From Agathobaculum ammoniilyticum (GTDB lineage: Bacteria > Bacillota > Clostridia > Oscillospirales > Butyricicoccaceae): a stretch of 64,000 nucleotides of DNA. The position numbers were made by a program, and so were the translations under genes. How positions within the stretch are numbered: position 1 is the first letter of the stretch; every line of letters starts with the position of its first letter. Positions 1 through 8,535 of this stretch are shown here, piece after piece. The stretch covers positions 124,001 through 188,000 of the forward strand of contig NZ_JAOQJE010000005.1 in the NCBI RefSeq assembly GCF_025567315.1, given 5' to 3'. The notes beneath the pieces were generated by a model, which was not told where the DNA came from, searched no databases, and saw only the letters and a program-made list of their open reading frames with translations.

Positions 1-1811
1 TTAATGAAACTGTGCAGGCTGGTACGGTGACCGGCACATTTGCCGATGTCCTTAACTGGGCGGGAACGTCAGAGGATGAATTTAACGAGAAGCTGCAAGC
101 AACAAGCGATCCGGCGGAACGGGCCAATATGGTTTTGCAGGAGCTTGCCAATCAGGGGTTGATGGGCGCAGCCGAGGCTTGGCGCGAGAATAATTCCGCT
201 ATGGTGGAATCCAACGAAGCGCAGGCAGAAATGAACGAATCTCTGGCGAGCATTGGAGAAACGCTTTCGCCTGTGGTTTCGATGTTGACCGAGGGGCTTG
301 CAGCAGCGCTACAGGCTATCCAGCCAGGCATCCAGTTTATTGTGGATAATTCACCGGTGATTATTGCAGCTCTTGCCGGTATCGCAGCGGGTATTGCGGC
401 TATGAATCTTGGCACGATTATCAGTATGATCTCAAGCATTGGCCCTGCGATTGCTGGCATGGTAGCTGCCATTGGTGGGCCTGTCACGGTGATTGTGGCA
501 GCGATTTCGGGAATCGCAGCGGCAGTGGTAGCGCTCTGGAACACAAACGAGGGTTTTAGAAACGCTGTGCAGGGAATATGGGAAGCGATAAAGGGCTTTT
601 TTGTAGGAGCCTGGCAATCCATACAAGCAGCCTGGAATGCGGCGCAGCCTTATTTTCAGGCAATATGGAACGCAATACAGGCAATATTTTCAGCCGTACA
701 GCCATACCTGTCCGCGGCGTTTTCCGGCGCATGGTCCGCGATACAGTCTGTCTGGAACACGGCTACGGGATTTTTCCAAGCGATATGGAACTCGATCGCC
801 GGAATTTTCTCTGTGGTGCAATCGGTGCTGTCCGGCGATTTCTCCGGTGCATGGGAGGCGATTAAGGGGATCGTATCAACTTGGACGGGCTATTTTCGAG
901 ATCGGTGGAATGATATCCGGAATGTATTTTCTGATGCCTTTAACGCATTTCTGGATATTGGAACACAGATTGTAAACGGTATCAAGCAGGGCATCGCAAA
1001 TGCCTGGGATGCGTTGACCGGCTGGGTGCGTGAAAAATTCCAAGGGCTGATTGACAGCGCGAAAAGCCTGTTCGGCATTAACTCCCCTTCCCGTGTATTT
1101 CGCGATCAGATAGGTCTGATGATTGCAGAGGGGCTTGCGCTCGGTATTGAAGAAGGCATGCCCGATGCGGTCGGCGCGGCGGAAGGCATGGCTGCGGCCG
1201 TGACTGAGGCGAGCCGGACGGAGGTCGAAGCGCCGGCAGTGGGAACCTTGGGCGCTGATACATTCAGCGGGGTTGTAGCAGCATTGGAAGATACAGAGCC
1301 GATTCTTACCGAATATCTGACAGCAATGCTTGAACGCGCGAATGAGTTGATAAGAAGCTATTTCAATCAGTTCCGGCAGGCAGGGCTGTACCTGATGCAA
1401 GGCGTTGCACAAGGTGTTCGGGATGGCCGCAGCGGTGTGATCAATGCGATTGAGTCGGCTCTTTGGGCTGCGGTTGAAGCAGCGAAAGCGGCAATGGAGA
1501 TCAGCAGCCCGTCCAGAGTGTTCGCGGAGATTGGCGGGTACATGGGTGATGGTATCGGCGTCGGATTCGATAAGGCGATGCTTGATGTCAACCAAAATAT
1601 TGCGGCGGCAATGATGCGGCCGCTGGACCGTATCCGCAAGGACGATATGCTAAATGCCGCGGCGGCTACTGTCAACGGTATGTCGGCGGTCGGAACTGCA
1701 TCGGCGCAGACGGTAATTATACCGATAAATCTGAACGGAAAACAGATCGCAGAGGTTGTCTTTGACCCGCTGAAAGGAATTGCGAAGCAAAGGGGCGTTG
1801 CACTTGGATAA
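1..1811 (+). CDS. Phage tail tape measure protein, C-terminal part (5' truncated by window edge)
   Basis: The reading frame is open to position 3 at the edge, so this is the C-terminal 600 or so residues of a larger protein. It has long Ala/Gly-rich hydrophobic stretches (around residues 90-180) and a run of tryptophan/phenylalanine-spaced repeats of the form FxxIWNxIxxIFSxVQ (about 185-310), both typical of siphovirus tape measures that set tail length and later enter the host envelope. INSPSRVF-type motifs occur twice (near 355 and 500), a feature of tape-measure C-termini in Clostridia and Bacillus phages. Distal tail genes follow directly, which is the expected position. Confidence in the family is high; the N-terminus is unseen. 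Confidence 0.9.
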   Translation, partial: NETVQAGTVTGTFADVLNWAGTSEDEFNEKLQATSDPAERANMVLQELANQGLMGAAEAWRENNSAMVESNEAQAEMNESLASIGETLSPVVSMLTEGLAAALQAIQPGIQFIVDNSPVIIAALAGIAAGIAAMNLGTIISMISSIGPAIAGMVAAIGGPVTVIVAAISGIAAAVVALWNTNEGFRNAVQGIWEAIKGFFVGAWQSIQAAWNAAQPYFQAIWNAIQAIFSAVQPYLSAAFSGAWSAIQSVWNTATGFFQAIWNSIAGIFSVVQSVLSGDFSGAWEAIKGIVSTWTGYFRDRWNDIRNVFSDAFNAFLDIGTQIVNGIKQGIANAWDALTGWVREKFQGLIDSAKSLFGINSPSRVFRDQIGLMIAEGLALGIEEGMPDAVGAAEGMAAAVTEASRTEVEAPAVGTLGADTFSGVVAALEDTEPILTEYLTAMLERANELIRSYFNQFRQAGLYLMQGVAQGVRDGRSGVINAIESALWAAVEAAKAAMEISSPSRVFAEIGGYMGDGIGVGFDKAMLDVNQNIAAAMMRPLDRIRKDDMLNAAAATVNGMSAVGTASAQTVIIPINLNGKQIAEVVFDPLKGIAKQRGVALG

Positions 1812-2163
1812 TATCATGATAGGCGAAATTGAGATGCCGCGCACGCGAACGCTGGAAATCGGCGGGGAATACGAAAGCAAAGAAGCGACGATGGCCTCGG
1901 GCAAGATCGTGCGGGATGTGCTGGGCTGGCGTGCCGAATTAACGGCGACATGGGAGTGGGTGCCGGCCGGCCTGCTTAAGCAGCTTGTCCCAATTGCCCG
2001 CAGCGGAGCGTTCGTGACCATCCAATACCCAGACAGTACAGGAGGGGACACAAGCGGTGTGTTCTCCATTGAAATCGGGAACCAGAAAATATTCAAGTTC
2101 CGCAGCGGCGTGCCATATTGGTATAACGTGGAACTTACCGCGACGGCACAGGAGGTAGTCTGA
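1804..2163 (+). CDS. Phage distal tail-type protein (about 119 aa)
   Basis: Small beta-rich protein directly after the tape measure gene. The chosen start is TTG 1804, preceded by an AAAGGGG ribosome site about ten bases upstream. ATG 1816 is an alternative, and the longer TTG 1780 lacks a good site. The sequence opens with a GEIEMPRTRTLEIGG-type strand, then a WRAELTATWEWVP stretch and a Cys-free beta region, like the small proteins (DUF6711-like) found between tape measure and baseplate genes in Firmicutes siphophages. It overlaps the tape-measure 3' end and its stop overlaps the next start (TGATG), indicating translational coupling. The role as a tail-tip or baseplate component is inferred from position. 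Confidence 0.6.
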   Translation: MDNIMIGEIEMPRTRTLEIGGEYESKEATMASGKIVRDVLGWRAELTATWEWVPAGLLKQLVPIARSGAFVTIQYPDSTGGDTSGVFSIEIGNQKIFKFRSGVPYWYNVELTATAQEVV

Positions 2164-3689
2164 TGGTGCCGACAACAGCCGCCTATAACCCTTATACCGA
2201 CCTCCGGCGCGCAGAACTGTCCTTTGTGTTCGGTGTGGTTGCGCCCGAAGCGGCTGAAACTGCACAGGCTTCCTCTTCCGCACAGTCGTCTGTTTCCCAG
2301 CTTGAGCAAACTACTGATGAAGTGGAGCAGATGAGCGGGAAGTATACCGCGTTGGAGACAAACATGTGGATTCTGGACGGCACGATGCAGCTTTACCCGG
2401 GCGCGCAGGCAGGCTGGCAGGGAAACGATATATCCGGCGATGACAAGGCGTTCCAGTCTGCCCCATGGCTGGAATTTTCCTTTGCACAGAATCAGGACAG
2501 CTACGGCTTTACCCTGATCTTCGACAACACCCAGCCGGATAATTATCCATCCGAGGTCGTAACGACGACCTACGACCTGAACGGAGGACAGATTGGAACG
2601 GTGACCACGAGGCCGACAGGCTATCTTCATATCGTTAACCTGCCGACGCAGGATTACCGAAAAGTACGGTTTGTGTTTGTGGGGACAAATATCCCGCATC
2701 GCCGTGTGCGGGTCTGTCAGGTGCGGTTTGGTATCAATTATATCTACGGTGCGGCCAATACGGAAAGCGTGACCGTGCGGCAATCGGTATCGCCCTGGTG
2801 CGAAAGCCTGCCTTCTGCGGAGATTGACGCGACTGTAGACAATAGCGATCAGCTTTATAACATGATAAATCCGGAGGGCTTGTATCTCTATTTGCAGGAT
2901 GGGCAGTACATGGAATGGGCGATTACGGTAAATGGCGAGAAAATCGACATGGGACGGCAGTATTTCACATCAGCCGAGAGCGAGGACGGAGGCTTAACGG
3001 CCTCTATCACGTTTAACGACCGGCTGCTTGTCATGGATGATATGGAGTACAATGACGGCGCAAGCGGGACGTGGACGCTCTCGGAAGCGATAAGCGCCCT
3101 GCTTGCCGCGAGCGGGACGGGCATTGAAGCGGTGTTTGAAAGTTCCCTTGGGAGCACGGTTATCCGCAAGTGCATCCCGCAGAAGACCAAGATACGCGAA
3201 GCCATCCGGCTATGTGTGCAAGCGGCTATGTGTACCTGCTTTATCGACCGCAGCAACGCCCTGCATGTATTCCGGCCGGCCATTAGCGCACAGGCAGACG
3301 AATGGACGCGGGACGTACAGCATGAGGATGCGCAGGTCAAGGTCGGCCAGCTCTACAATGTTGTACAGCTCACCCGCAGGGATGAATACCAGGAGAACAC
3401 TGAGGACGAAGTGTTTACCGCAAAGAATATAGCGGTGGATGATTTTGAGCGTGTTTATGAGGTGGATAATCCGCTGGTCAATGACGGCAATGCAGCAGCG
3501 CAATGGATTCTTGGATGGGTTCAGCGCCGCGTTTCTTACGAGGTAACAACGCGCGGGAATCCGGCGCTTGATCTGCTCGATACAGTACAGATTGATGATG
3601 TCTACAGCGTAAATGGGAAAGCAATTCTGACACAGCTTGATTATTCCTATGATGGAGGGTTGCAATGCGATGCCGCAGCAATTAGATGA
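2163..3689 (+). CDS. Phage baseplate / tail hub protein (508 aa)
   Basis: Starts at an ATG overlapping the upstream TGA, so it is co-translated with the previous gene. Residues about 60-200 look like a carbohydrate-binding/discoidin-like beta domain (WILDGTMQLYPG, WLEFSF, GFTLIFD). Residues about 220-500 resemble the tail-hub fold of gp27/Siphovirus ReqiPepy6-type proteins, with a LYLQDGQYMEWAITVNGEKIDMG segment region and a hub-like C-terminal DTVQIDD/ILTQLDYSYDGGL ending. Fusion of a binding module to the hub would place it at the tail tip for host contact. The family call rests on layout and fold-like patterns rather than on a catalytic motif, so it is moderate. Confidence 0.65.
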   Translation: MVPTTAAYNPYTDLRRAELSFVFGVVAPEAAETAQASSSAQSSVSQLEQTTDEVEQMSGKYTALETNMWILDGTMQLYPGAQAGWQGNDISGDDKAFQSAPWLEFSFAQNQDSYGFTLIFDNTQPDNYPSEVVTTTYDLNGGQIGTVTTRPTGYLHIVNLPTQDYRKVRFVFVGTNIPHRRVRVCQVRFGINYIYGAANTESVTVRQSVSPWCESLPSAEIDATVDNSDQLYNMINPEGLYLYLQDGQYMEWAITVNGEKIDMGRQYFTSAESEDGGLTASITFNDRLLVMDDMEYNDGASGTWTLSEAISALLAASGTGIEAVFESSLGSTVIRKCIPQKTKIREAIRLCVQAAMCTCFIDRSNALHVFRPAISAQADEWTRDVQHEDAQVKVGQLYNVVQLTRRDEYQENTEDEVFTAKNIAVDDFERVYEVDNPLVNDGNAAAQWILGWVQRRVSYEVTTRGNPALDLLDTVQIDDVYSVNGKAILTQLDYSYDGGLQCDAAAIR

Positions 3690-4173
3690 TCTGATCTTTG
3701 ACCGCACAGCGGCAGACGTGCAGCGGGTGAAAACTCTGACGGGGAAGCTGTCGGCCGGCACGGCGACCGAAGAAGAAAAGGCGGAATGGCTGGCGGGTAT
3801 GAAAGGCGCGTACAACGCCGCTGACCTTAACCGCGTGGGCGCGGCGGCGGTGTATCTTACCGAACGGCTTTACGCGCTGGGGTATACTGTGCCGGCCGTA
3901 CCCAAAACCGACTGGCAGGAGGGCAGTTTCCCGACGGCATCCGCGATGGAGCAGTACATCGAAAATATACACCTGCTGCGGGATTGTGTGCCTTACGCTG
4001 CACCAGACGCGCCCGGGGCTGCGGAAAAGCTGACCTTTCAGGAAGCAAACAACATTGAGGAAATTTTACACACATTGGAGCGTGTATTGCTTGCCATGCA
4101 GGAGGGCTTCAAGCTGCGGCAGGCAGATACACTTTTTATGATCGCGGGAGGGGTGTTTAATAATGCGGGATAG
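3670..4173 (+). CDS. Phage structural protein of unknown function (167 aa)
   Basis: Start chosen at ATG 3670 because GGAGGGT lies nine bases upstream; it overlaps the end of the hub gene by 20 bases. The protein is acidic and mostly helical, with an early KTLTGKLSAGTATEEEKAEWLAGMK region, a pattern repeatedly seen in small proteins preceding tail fibres in Clostridia phages, and a C-terminal FMIAGGVFNNAG. No catalytic motif is seen. Position between the baseplate hub and the first fibre suggests a connector or neck-of-fibre protein, but that is inference from order only. Confidence 0.6.
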   Translation: MPQQLDDLIFDRTAADVQRVKTLTGKLSAGTATEEEKAEWLAGMKGAYNAADLNRVGAAAVYLTERLYALGYTVPAVPKTDWQEGSFPTASAMEQYIENIHLLRDCVPYAAPDAPGAAEKLTFQEANNIEEILHTLERVLLAMQEGFKLRQADTLFMIAGGVFNNAG

Positions 4174-5461
4174 AATGCCAGCGCCGGGGCGCGAGAACCG
4201 TATCAGGATCACACAGGACGATGGGACGGTCATAGCGGGAAAGCTGGAATATGACGATCAGGCGACGCAGGAGGGCAGCCCCTATACAAAGGGGAACGTA
4301 TTGCCGGACGAAGTGTGCGACCTGATGGGGCTGGACAATGACACAAGCGAACCTGACGACGCTTTCCGGTATTTGGGGTTGATGCGGGCAAGCGTTCATG
4401 GAAAAATCGTTGTGACTGTGACAAGCAATGGTCTCCCGCTTCAGGATATCAATTTTACGATTGGAAGCAATTCTGTCAAGACCAATAGCCAGGGGCAGGC
4501 ATCTATTATCCTCTCCCCAGGCAATTATACAGCGACATTTTCCAATACGCTTGACCTGAATTTTTCCCCAGCATCGATGCAGGTGACAGCGACGAAAGGG
4601 AAAATCAATTATTACAACGTCACAGCGACAGAATCTGCTACAACACAGGCAACGTTTACATCTTCTACGAACATCAGTTTCTCAGGCCGCGTCAGCGATT
4701 TCGATATTTTTTGTGTTGGCGGCGGTGGAAGCGGTGGAGCTTCTGTTTACAGTTATCAGAATGATTATCCCGAACGTCGCGCAGTGGGAATCGGCGGAGG
4801 GGGTGGATATGCCAAAACCACGAATAGTGTGAAAAATGATAATTCTATATTATCAATTGTGGTCGGCAGCGGCGGAGCATCGGTGATGGCAAAAGATCCG
4901 TCAACATCAGGAATAGCAAACGGAAACGACGGCGGCGAAACTTATGTAAGTAGAAATGGCATCAAGCTATGTTCCGCACCTGGCGGCGGTGGAGGCTTGA
5001 GTAATCGAATCTGGCAACGCGAAGGCCTTAACGGTGCTGACGGCGGCTCTGGAAGCGGCGCAGCAAGCTACCCAGATATTATTTCTGTTGGTGCAAGCGG
5101 CGAAAACGGAGAAGACGGCAAAGATGCCGCGTTTATCGTGAGTGGAAGGTATATCGGAGGCAAAGGCCAGGGCCAAACGACAAGAGCTTTTGGCGAATCG
5201 TCCGGAACAATATATTCCCCTGCTGGTGGTTCTTCGATAGCTGGGTATGGATCAGTATATGCAACTGGTAGTCCTGGAACAGGAGGAGGCGCGGCCGCTG
5301 TCAGTGTAACAGAACAGCATATAACCGCTAAATCCGGAACGGTTGCGGGGGCTGGCGGCGGCGGTGCAGCGTTAAACTATAAGGATTCAGGTTTAAATTT
5401 TACCGCTACATCTGGCGCGGGCCGAAACGGACTTGTTATCATCCGTTGGAGGTACACGTAA
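4163..5461 (+). CDS. Glycine-rich tail fibre / receptor-binding protein, copy 1
   Basis: 432 residues. Residues 1-60 form an N-terminal attachment region (GNVLPDEVCDLMGL), residues about 75-150 a fibronectin/carboxypeptidase-regulatory-like beta sandwich (DINFTIGSNSVKTNSQG), and residues about 165-432 are glycine-rich with many GGGG runs, ending in GLVIIRWRYT. This terminal glycine-rich architecture is typical of phage adhesins with exposed hypervariable loops. The gene overlaps the previous one by 11 bases. A second copy of the same design lies at 6066-7316, with the same small downstream gene, so the region has been duplicated and diverged. The specific host receptor cannot be told. Confidence 0.8.
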   Translation: MRDRMPAPGRENRIRITQDDGTVIAGKLEYDDQATQEGSPYTKGNVLPDEVCDLMGLDNDTSEPDDAFRYLGLMRASVHGKIVVTVTSNGLPLQDINFTIGSNSVKTNSQGQASIILSPGNYTATFSNTLDLNFSPASMQVTATKGKINYYNVTATESATTQATFTSSTNISFSGRVSDFDIFCVGGGGSGGASVYSYQNDYPERRAVGIGGGGGYAKTTNSVKNDNSILSIVVGSGGASVMAKDPSTSGIANGNDGGETYVSRNGIKLCSAPGGGGGLSNRIWQREGLNGADGGSGSGAASYPDIISVGASGENGEDGKDAAFIVSGRYIGGKGQGQTTRAFGESSGTIYSPAGGSSIAGYGSVYATGSPGTGGGAAAVSVTEQHITAKSGTVAGAGGGGAALNYKDSGLNFTATSGAGRNGLVIIRWRYT

Positions 5462-5715
5462 TGACATATGGAATCATTGAAAACGGAAAATGTATAAACG
5501 CCATTGAAGCGGATGTGGATTTTGCCGAAGCCATAGGCGCGATAGAGATTCCGGACGGTTTTTGGATTGGTGATTATTATAATGGCGGGTGGCATCATGA
5601 AAAACCGCAGCCAGAAACCCAGTCTCTCGGCCAGCAGATCACAGACGAACAACTGGAACGCATCGAAATGGGACAAGCTTACACCGACCTTGAGCTTGCG
5701 ATCTTAGGAGGTTGA
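5461..5715 (+). CDS. Small fibre-associated protein, copy 1 (84 aa)
   Basis: ATG 5461 overlaps the fibre stop codon (TAATG) and has GGAGG nine bases upstream. The sequence begins MTYGIIENGKCINAI and contains a WIGDYYNGGWHHEKP motif. The gene at 7313 repeats this pattern (MTFAVIEDGRCVNIV ... GIGDFYNNGEWCHDKP), so the two are paralogues that travel with their upstream fibre genes. Small genes directly after fibres often encode fibre assembly chaperones or tip adhesins; either role is inference. No enzyme motif is visible. Confidence 0.65.
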   Translation: MTYGIIENGKCINAIEADVDFAEAIGAIEIPDGFWIGDYYNGGWHHEKPQPETQSLGQQITDEQLERIEMGQAYTDLELAILGG

Positions 5716-5717
5716 CC

Positions 5718-5821
5718 ATGTACGAAAACATCAAAGAGCGGTATCTCAAAGGCTATATACGCGACGACCAGCTCGACAGGTATGTAAAGCTGGACGTTAT
5801 CACGGAGGAACAGGCGGAGCA
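5718..5821 (+). CDS. XkdX-like phage protein, 3' end lost in assembly gap
   Basis: ATG 5718 follows a TAGGAGG ribosome site by six bases; the upstream TTG in the same frame is too close to it. The 34 visible residues (MYENIKERYLKGYIRDDQL, then a VITEEQAE ending) match the pattern of XkdX proteins, which are about 45-50 residues and sit in tail regions of Bacillus and Clostridia phages. The gene runs into the run of N at 5822. The frame happens to stay open through the gap into the second fibre, but this is an artefact of translating N: XkdX and the fibre are expected to be separate genes. Confidence 0.75.
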
Positions 5822-6065
5822 NNNNNNNNNNNNNNNNNNNNNNNNNNNNNNNNNNNNNNNNNNNNNNNNNNNNNNNNNNNNNNNNNNNNNNNNNNNNNNN
5901 NNNNNNNNNNNNNNNNNNNNNNNNNNNNNNNNNNNNNNNNNNNNNNNNNNNNNNNNNNNNNNNNNNNNNNNNNNNNNNNNNNNNNNNNNNNNNNNNNNNN
6001 NNNNNNNNNNNNNNNNNNNNNNNNNNNNNNNNNNNNNNNNNNNNNNNNNNNNNNNNNNNNNNNNN
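5822..6065. other. Assembly gap (244 N)
   Basis: All bases are N. By comparison with the first fibre, about 43 codons of the second fibre N-terminus and about 12-15 codons of the XkdX-like gene are missing, roughly 180-200 bases, so the gap size is realistic. The break probably arises because the two fibre cassettes share near-identical sequence that a short-read assembler could not resolve. Confidence 0.95.
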
Positions 6066-7316
6066 GGGAATGTGCTGCCGGATGATGTGTGTAGCCTTCT
6101 TGAATTGGAGCATGACCAGGCAGAACCCAAAGATGCGTTTTCTATTTTGGGGCTGATTAACGCGGATATATATGGACGCATCTCTATCACGGTTGTAAAT
6201 AGTGAAAGTGATCCTATCCCAGGCGTTACATTCATGATTGATACCAATAGCCTGGTTACCGATATAAATGGTACAGCATTTATAGACTTACCGCCTGGTG
6301 CGCATACGGCCCGATTTACAGGTGCGCTTGATATATCATTCCCGACTTCAACGCTTGCTGTGCAGGCAGTACGGGGACAAATATCAAAATATACCGTACA
6401 GGCAAATACATATTCCGGAAACCAGAGAACAATAACGACATCGGGTACTTACGTCTTTTCAGAAAGCGTACAGGATTTTGACGTATTTGCAGTAGGTGGG
6501 GGCGGTAGCGGCGCTGCGATGTGCTATATCGGAAACACGAAATATGTGGATTCTGCAGGGACAGATGGGGGCGCGGGCGGATATACGCAAACACTTTTGA
6601 ATCAAACCAATTCGGGAGAAGATATCGAGATAACCATTGGCGCTGGTGGAACGGCTGCCAAGGCAAGCCTTCAGGGCGATGATTTTAATGGCGGTGAATT
6701 ATATGAAACAGCGGCAGGGAATAAAGGTGGAACTACCATTGTAAAAAAGGGAAGCAGCGTGATATTGACTGCAGAGGGAGGCGACGGGGCCGGCGCGCCA
6801 AGACATAGCACAAGTGCCTCTGGGGTGCAAGGGGATTGCGCATCCGGCGGCAGTGGTGGAGGCGCTGCGGTTGCACGGCCAAGCAGCAGTTCTAATCCCT
6901 CTTATGGAGCGCGTCCAGGCAACGGTGGTACAAATGGAGGAGGGGGAGGAAAATATAATTGGAGTTCCAAGCAATATGAGGAAATGGAAAACAGCGGCCA
7001 GCAAAGGGCAACAACTGCATTTGAGGAGAATACAGGCACAGGGTATTCGCCTGGAGGAGGTTCTGCTGTAGCTGCCACAAATTCTTCGACGAGTAGCGTT
7101 TCCAATTATTCAGGGAATGGAAATGTAAAAACAGGAGCGACCGGATATTTGAATTGCACTGCAAGTGCGGGAGGTACATATGGTGGTGGCGGTGGTGCGG
7201 CACTATGCTTTTCAACGATGGAAGACGACAGTTCATCAGATGCGTATAGCATGAATGCAACGTCCGGAGCAGGTGCGTCTGGTCTGGTAATCTTGCGGTG
7301 GAGGTATAAAACATGA
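6066..7316 (+). CDS. Glycine-rich tail fibre / receptor-binding protein, copy 2 (5' end in gap)
   Basis: The first visible residues GNVLPDDVCSLLELEHD align with residue 44 onward of the first fibre (GNVLPDEVCDLMGLDND), so the start lies inside the gap. It has the same three-part plan: N-terminal anchor, beta-sandwich domain (PGVTFMIDTNSLVTD), and a glycine-rich C-terminal half ending GLVILRWRYKT. The C-terminal half differs strongly from copy 1 in the loops between GGGG runs, as expected for receptor-specificity divergence. Stop and next start overlap (ATGA). Having two fibres of one family on the same tail suggests broadened or switchable host range. Confidence 0.8.
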   Translation, partial: GNVLPDDVCSLLELEHDQAEPKDAFSILGLINADIYGRISITVVNSESDPIPGVTFMIDTNSLVTDINGTAFIDLPPGAHTARFTGALDISFPTSTLAVQAVRGQISKYTVQANTYSGNQRTITTSGTYVFSESVQDFDVFAVGGGGSGAAMCYIGNTKYVDSAGTDGGAGGYTQTLLNQTNSGEDIEITIGAGGTAAKASLQGDDFNGGELYETAAGNKGGTTIVKKGSSVILTAEGGDGAGAPRHSTSASGVQGDCASGGSGGGAAVARPSSSSNPSYGARPGNGGTNGGGGGKYNWSSKQYEEMENSGQQRATTAFEENTGTGYSPGGGSAVAATNSSTSSVSNYSGNGNVKTGATGYLNCTASAGGTYGGGGGAALCFSTMEDDSSSDAYSMNATSGAGASGLVILRWRYKT

Positions 7317-7546
7317 CATTTGCTGTAATAGAGGACGGAAGATGTGTAAATATCGTGCAGGCGGAAGCGTGGTATGCGAAAATGAAAGGATTTGTTGAGC
7401 TTCCGGAACAATACGGGATTGGGGATTTCTACAATAATGGCGAGTGGTGCCATGATAAACCATCCACGATAGAGGAGCGTGTGTCCATGCTCGAAACCGA
7501 GGTATATGACATATCATCCGCAATAGAAAGGGGGCTTAACCTGTGA
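7313..7546 (+). CDS. Small fibre-associated protein, copy 2 (77 aa)
   Basis: ATG 7313 overlaps the fibre stop (ATGA). Begins MTFAVIEDGRCVNIV and carries GIGDFYNNGEWCHDKP, paralogous to the protein at 5461-5715. It adds a C-terminal coiled-coil-like tail (ERVSMLETEVYDISSAIERG) that the first copy lacks in this form, which could help it trimerise with the fibre. The next gene again overlaps by a start/stop junction, so the whole fibre block is one translationally coupled unit. Confidence 0.6.
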   Translation: MTFAVIEDGRCVNIVQAEAWYAKMKGFVELPEQYGIGDFYNNGEWCHDKPSTIEERVSMLETEVYDISSAIERGLNL

Positions 7547-7977
7547 CAGAAAGGGCATTGAAAGCGCTCGCCAGCGCGATATTTCTTGCACGCAGGCAGG
7601 TAAACACAGCGGATTTGACCGACGACGATCAAAAGATCAGGGTATCCGGCCTGTATGATGACTGGACCTTGGGAAAGTATGCGGTGGGAGATATCCGCAA
7701 CACGGGCGGCCAGACATGGGAGTGCTTTCAGGCGCACGACAATGCCACCTATCCGGATATCACGCCGGACAGCGCCGCGTGGTTCACGTTCTGGCGGCCG
7801 CTGCATGGTAAGACGCCGGAAACCGCGCGGCCGTTTGTACCGGTACAGGGAAGCCATGATATGTACCGCGCGGGCGAGTACATGATCTGGACGGATGGTG
7901 CAGCATATAAATGCCTGCAGGATACGAACTTCTCGCCGGAAGATTACCCGCAGGCATGGGAAGAAGTCACCGCCTGA
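7543..7977 (+). CDS. Phage protein with carbohydrate-binding (CBM5/12-like) features
   Basis: 144 residues, starting at a GTG that overlaps the previous stop (GTGA). The N-terminus (MTERALKALASAIFLARRQV) is helical. The central and C-terminal parts contain two related segments, YAVGDIRNTGGQTWECFQAH and YRAGEYMIWTDGAAYKCLQD, which follow the pattern Y-x-x-G-x-x-x-x-x-x-G-x-x-Y/W-x-C, characteristic of small chitin/peptidoglycan-binding (CBM5/12) modules. It may decorate the tail or help surface adhesion. Function is inferred from the repeated module; the family is common in Clostridia prophages. Confidence 0.55.
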   Translation: MTERALKALASAIFLARRQVNTADLTDDDQKIRVSGLYDDWTLGKYAVGDIRNTGGQTWECFQAHDNATYPDITPDSAAWFTFWRPLHGKTPETARPFVPVQGSHDMYRAGEYMIWTDGAAYKCLQDTNFSPEDYPQAWEEVTA

Positions 7978-8024
7978 TGGCGTGACAATATAAAACACAG
8001 GCGAAAGCCGGAAAGGAAAGTATT

Positions 8025-8249
8025 ATGTACAAGAACAACATCTACATCGAAAACTATGAGGAGGTCGCGGCGATGGGCGGCGACATTGGCGTGTGCCTGG
8101 ACAAGTACGACTACAAGCACGGCCTTAAGCACAACGACCTTGCGCGTGCGCAGTATTGCCACTGGCGTGCAACCGTGACCGGTGTACCGGAGCTGCTGAG
8201 CATGCCGTACAAGAACCTGCTGATTGAAAACGGGTTCCTGCAGGGCTGA
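8025..8249 (+). CDS. Small phage protein, unknown (74 aa)
   Basis: ATG 8025 has GGAAAGGAAAG upstream. The sequence is hydrophilic and helical, with YKNNIYIENYEEVAAMGGD at the start and a conserved-looking ARAQYCHWRATVTGVPELL segment. No motif or membrane segment is seen. It sits between tail and lysis genes. I do not recognise the family. Confidence 0.5.
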   Translation: MYKNNIYIENYEEVAAMGGDIGVCLDKYDYKHGLKHNDLARAQYCHWRATVTGVPELLSMPYKNLLIENGFLQG

Positions 8250-8254
8250 CCAGG

Positions 8255-8292
8255 AAGGAGGTGACGGGGCGGGTCAAACCGCCCCACCATCT
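8255..8292 (+). promoter_or_regulatory. Full-length Shine-Dalgarno separated from its start by a hairpin
   Basis: AAGGAGGTGA (8255-8264) is a ten-base complement of the 16S 3' end, but the only in-frame start of the next gene is ATG 8293, 31 bases beyond AGGAGG. The linker contains GGGGCGG (8266-8272), loop GTCAAA, CCGCCCC (8279-8285), a perfect 7-bp stem. Folding it would cut the effective spacing to about 11 bases. This resembles the known phage T4 gene 38 arrangement. Bridging is an inference from the sequence. Confidence 0.6.
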
Positions 8293-8535
8293 ATGCCAAT
8301 AGAGGTAATCGTGGCGGGCATGAGCCTGATCGGGACGCTGGCGGGTACGTTCGGCGGTATCCTGATATCCTCCAACCTGACGGGCTACCGTATCGAGCAG
8401 CTGGAGAAAAAGGTGGCCGAACACAACAAAATCGTCGAGCGCACCTATAAACTGGAGGGGCGCATGCTGGAGGCGGAGCATGATATCCGCGACATGAAAG
8501 GGAGTTTTGTCTATGAACTTGAAAGTAAGAATTAA
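8293..8535 (+). CDS. XhlA-like / coiled-coil membrane protein of the lysis module (80 aa)
   Basis: Begins MPIEVIVAGMSLIGTLAGTF, one transmembrane helix (about residues 3-27), followed by a charged coiled coil (YRIEQLEKKVAEHNKIVERT) to the C-terminus. This topology and the IEQLEKKVxxHN pattern are typical of the small XhlA/DUF7365-like proteins preceding holins in Firmicutes phages. The only start available in frame is ATG 8293; the previous in-frame start codon is a TTG inside the upstream gene. It overlaps the holin gene by 23 bases. It is thought to cooperate with holin in membrane disruption; that role is by analogy. Confidence 0.7.
   Translation: MPIEVIVAGMSLIGTLAGTFGGILISSNLTGYRIEQLEKKVAEHNKIVERTYKLEGRMLEAEHDIRDMKGSFVYELESKN

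Noticed and set aside
5718..7316. One long gene running through the N gap
   Set aside because: The frame is open only because N translates as unknown. The 5' part is XkdX-like and the 3' part is the second fibre; they should be two genes.
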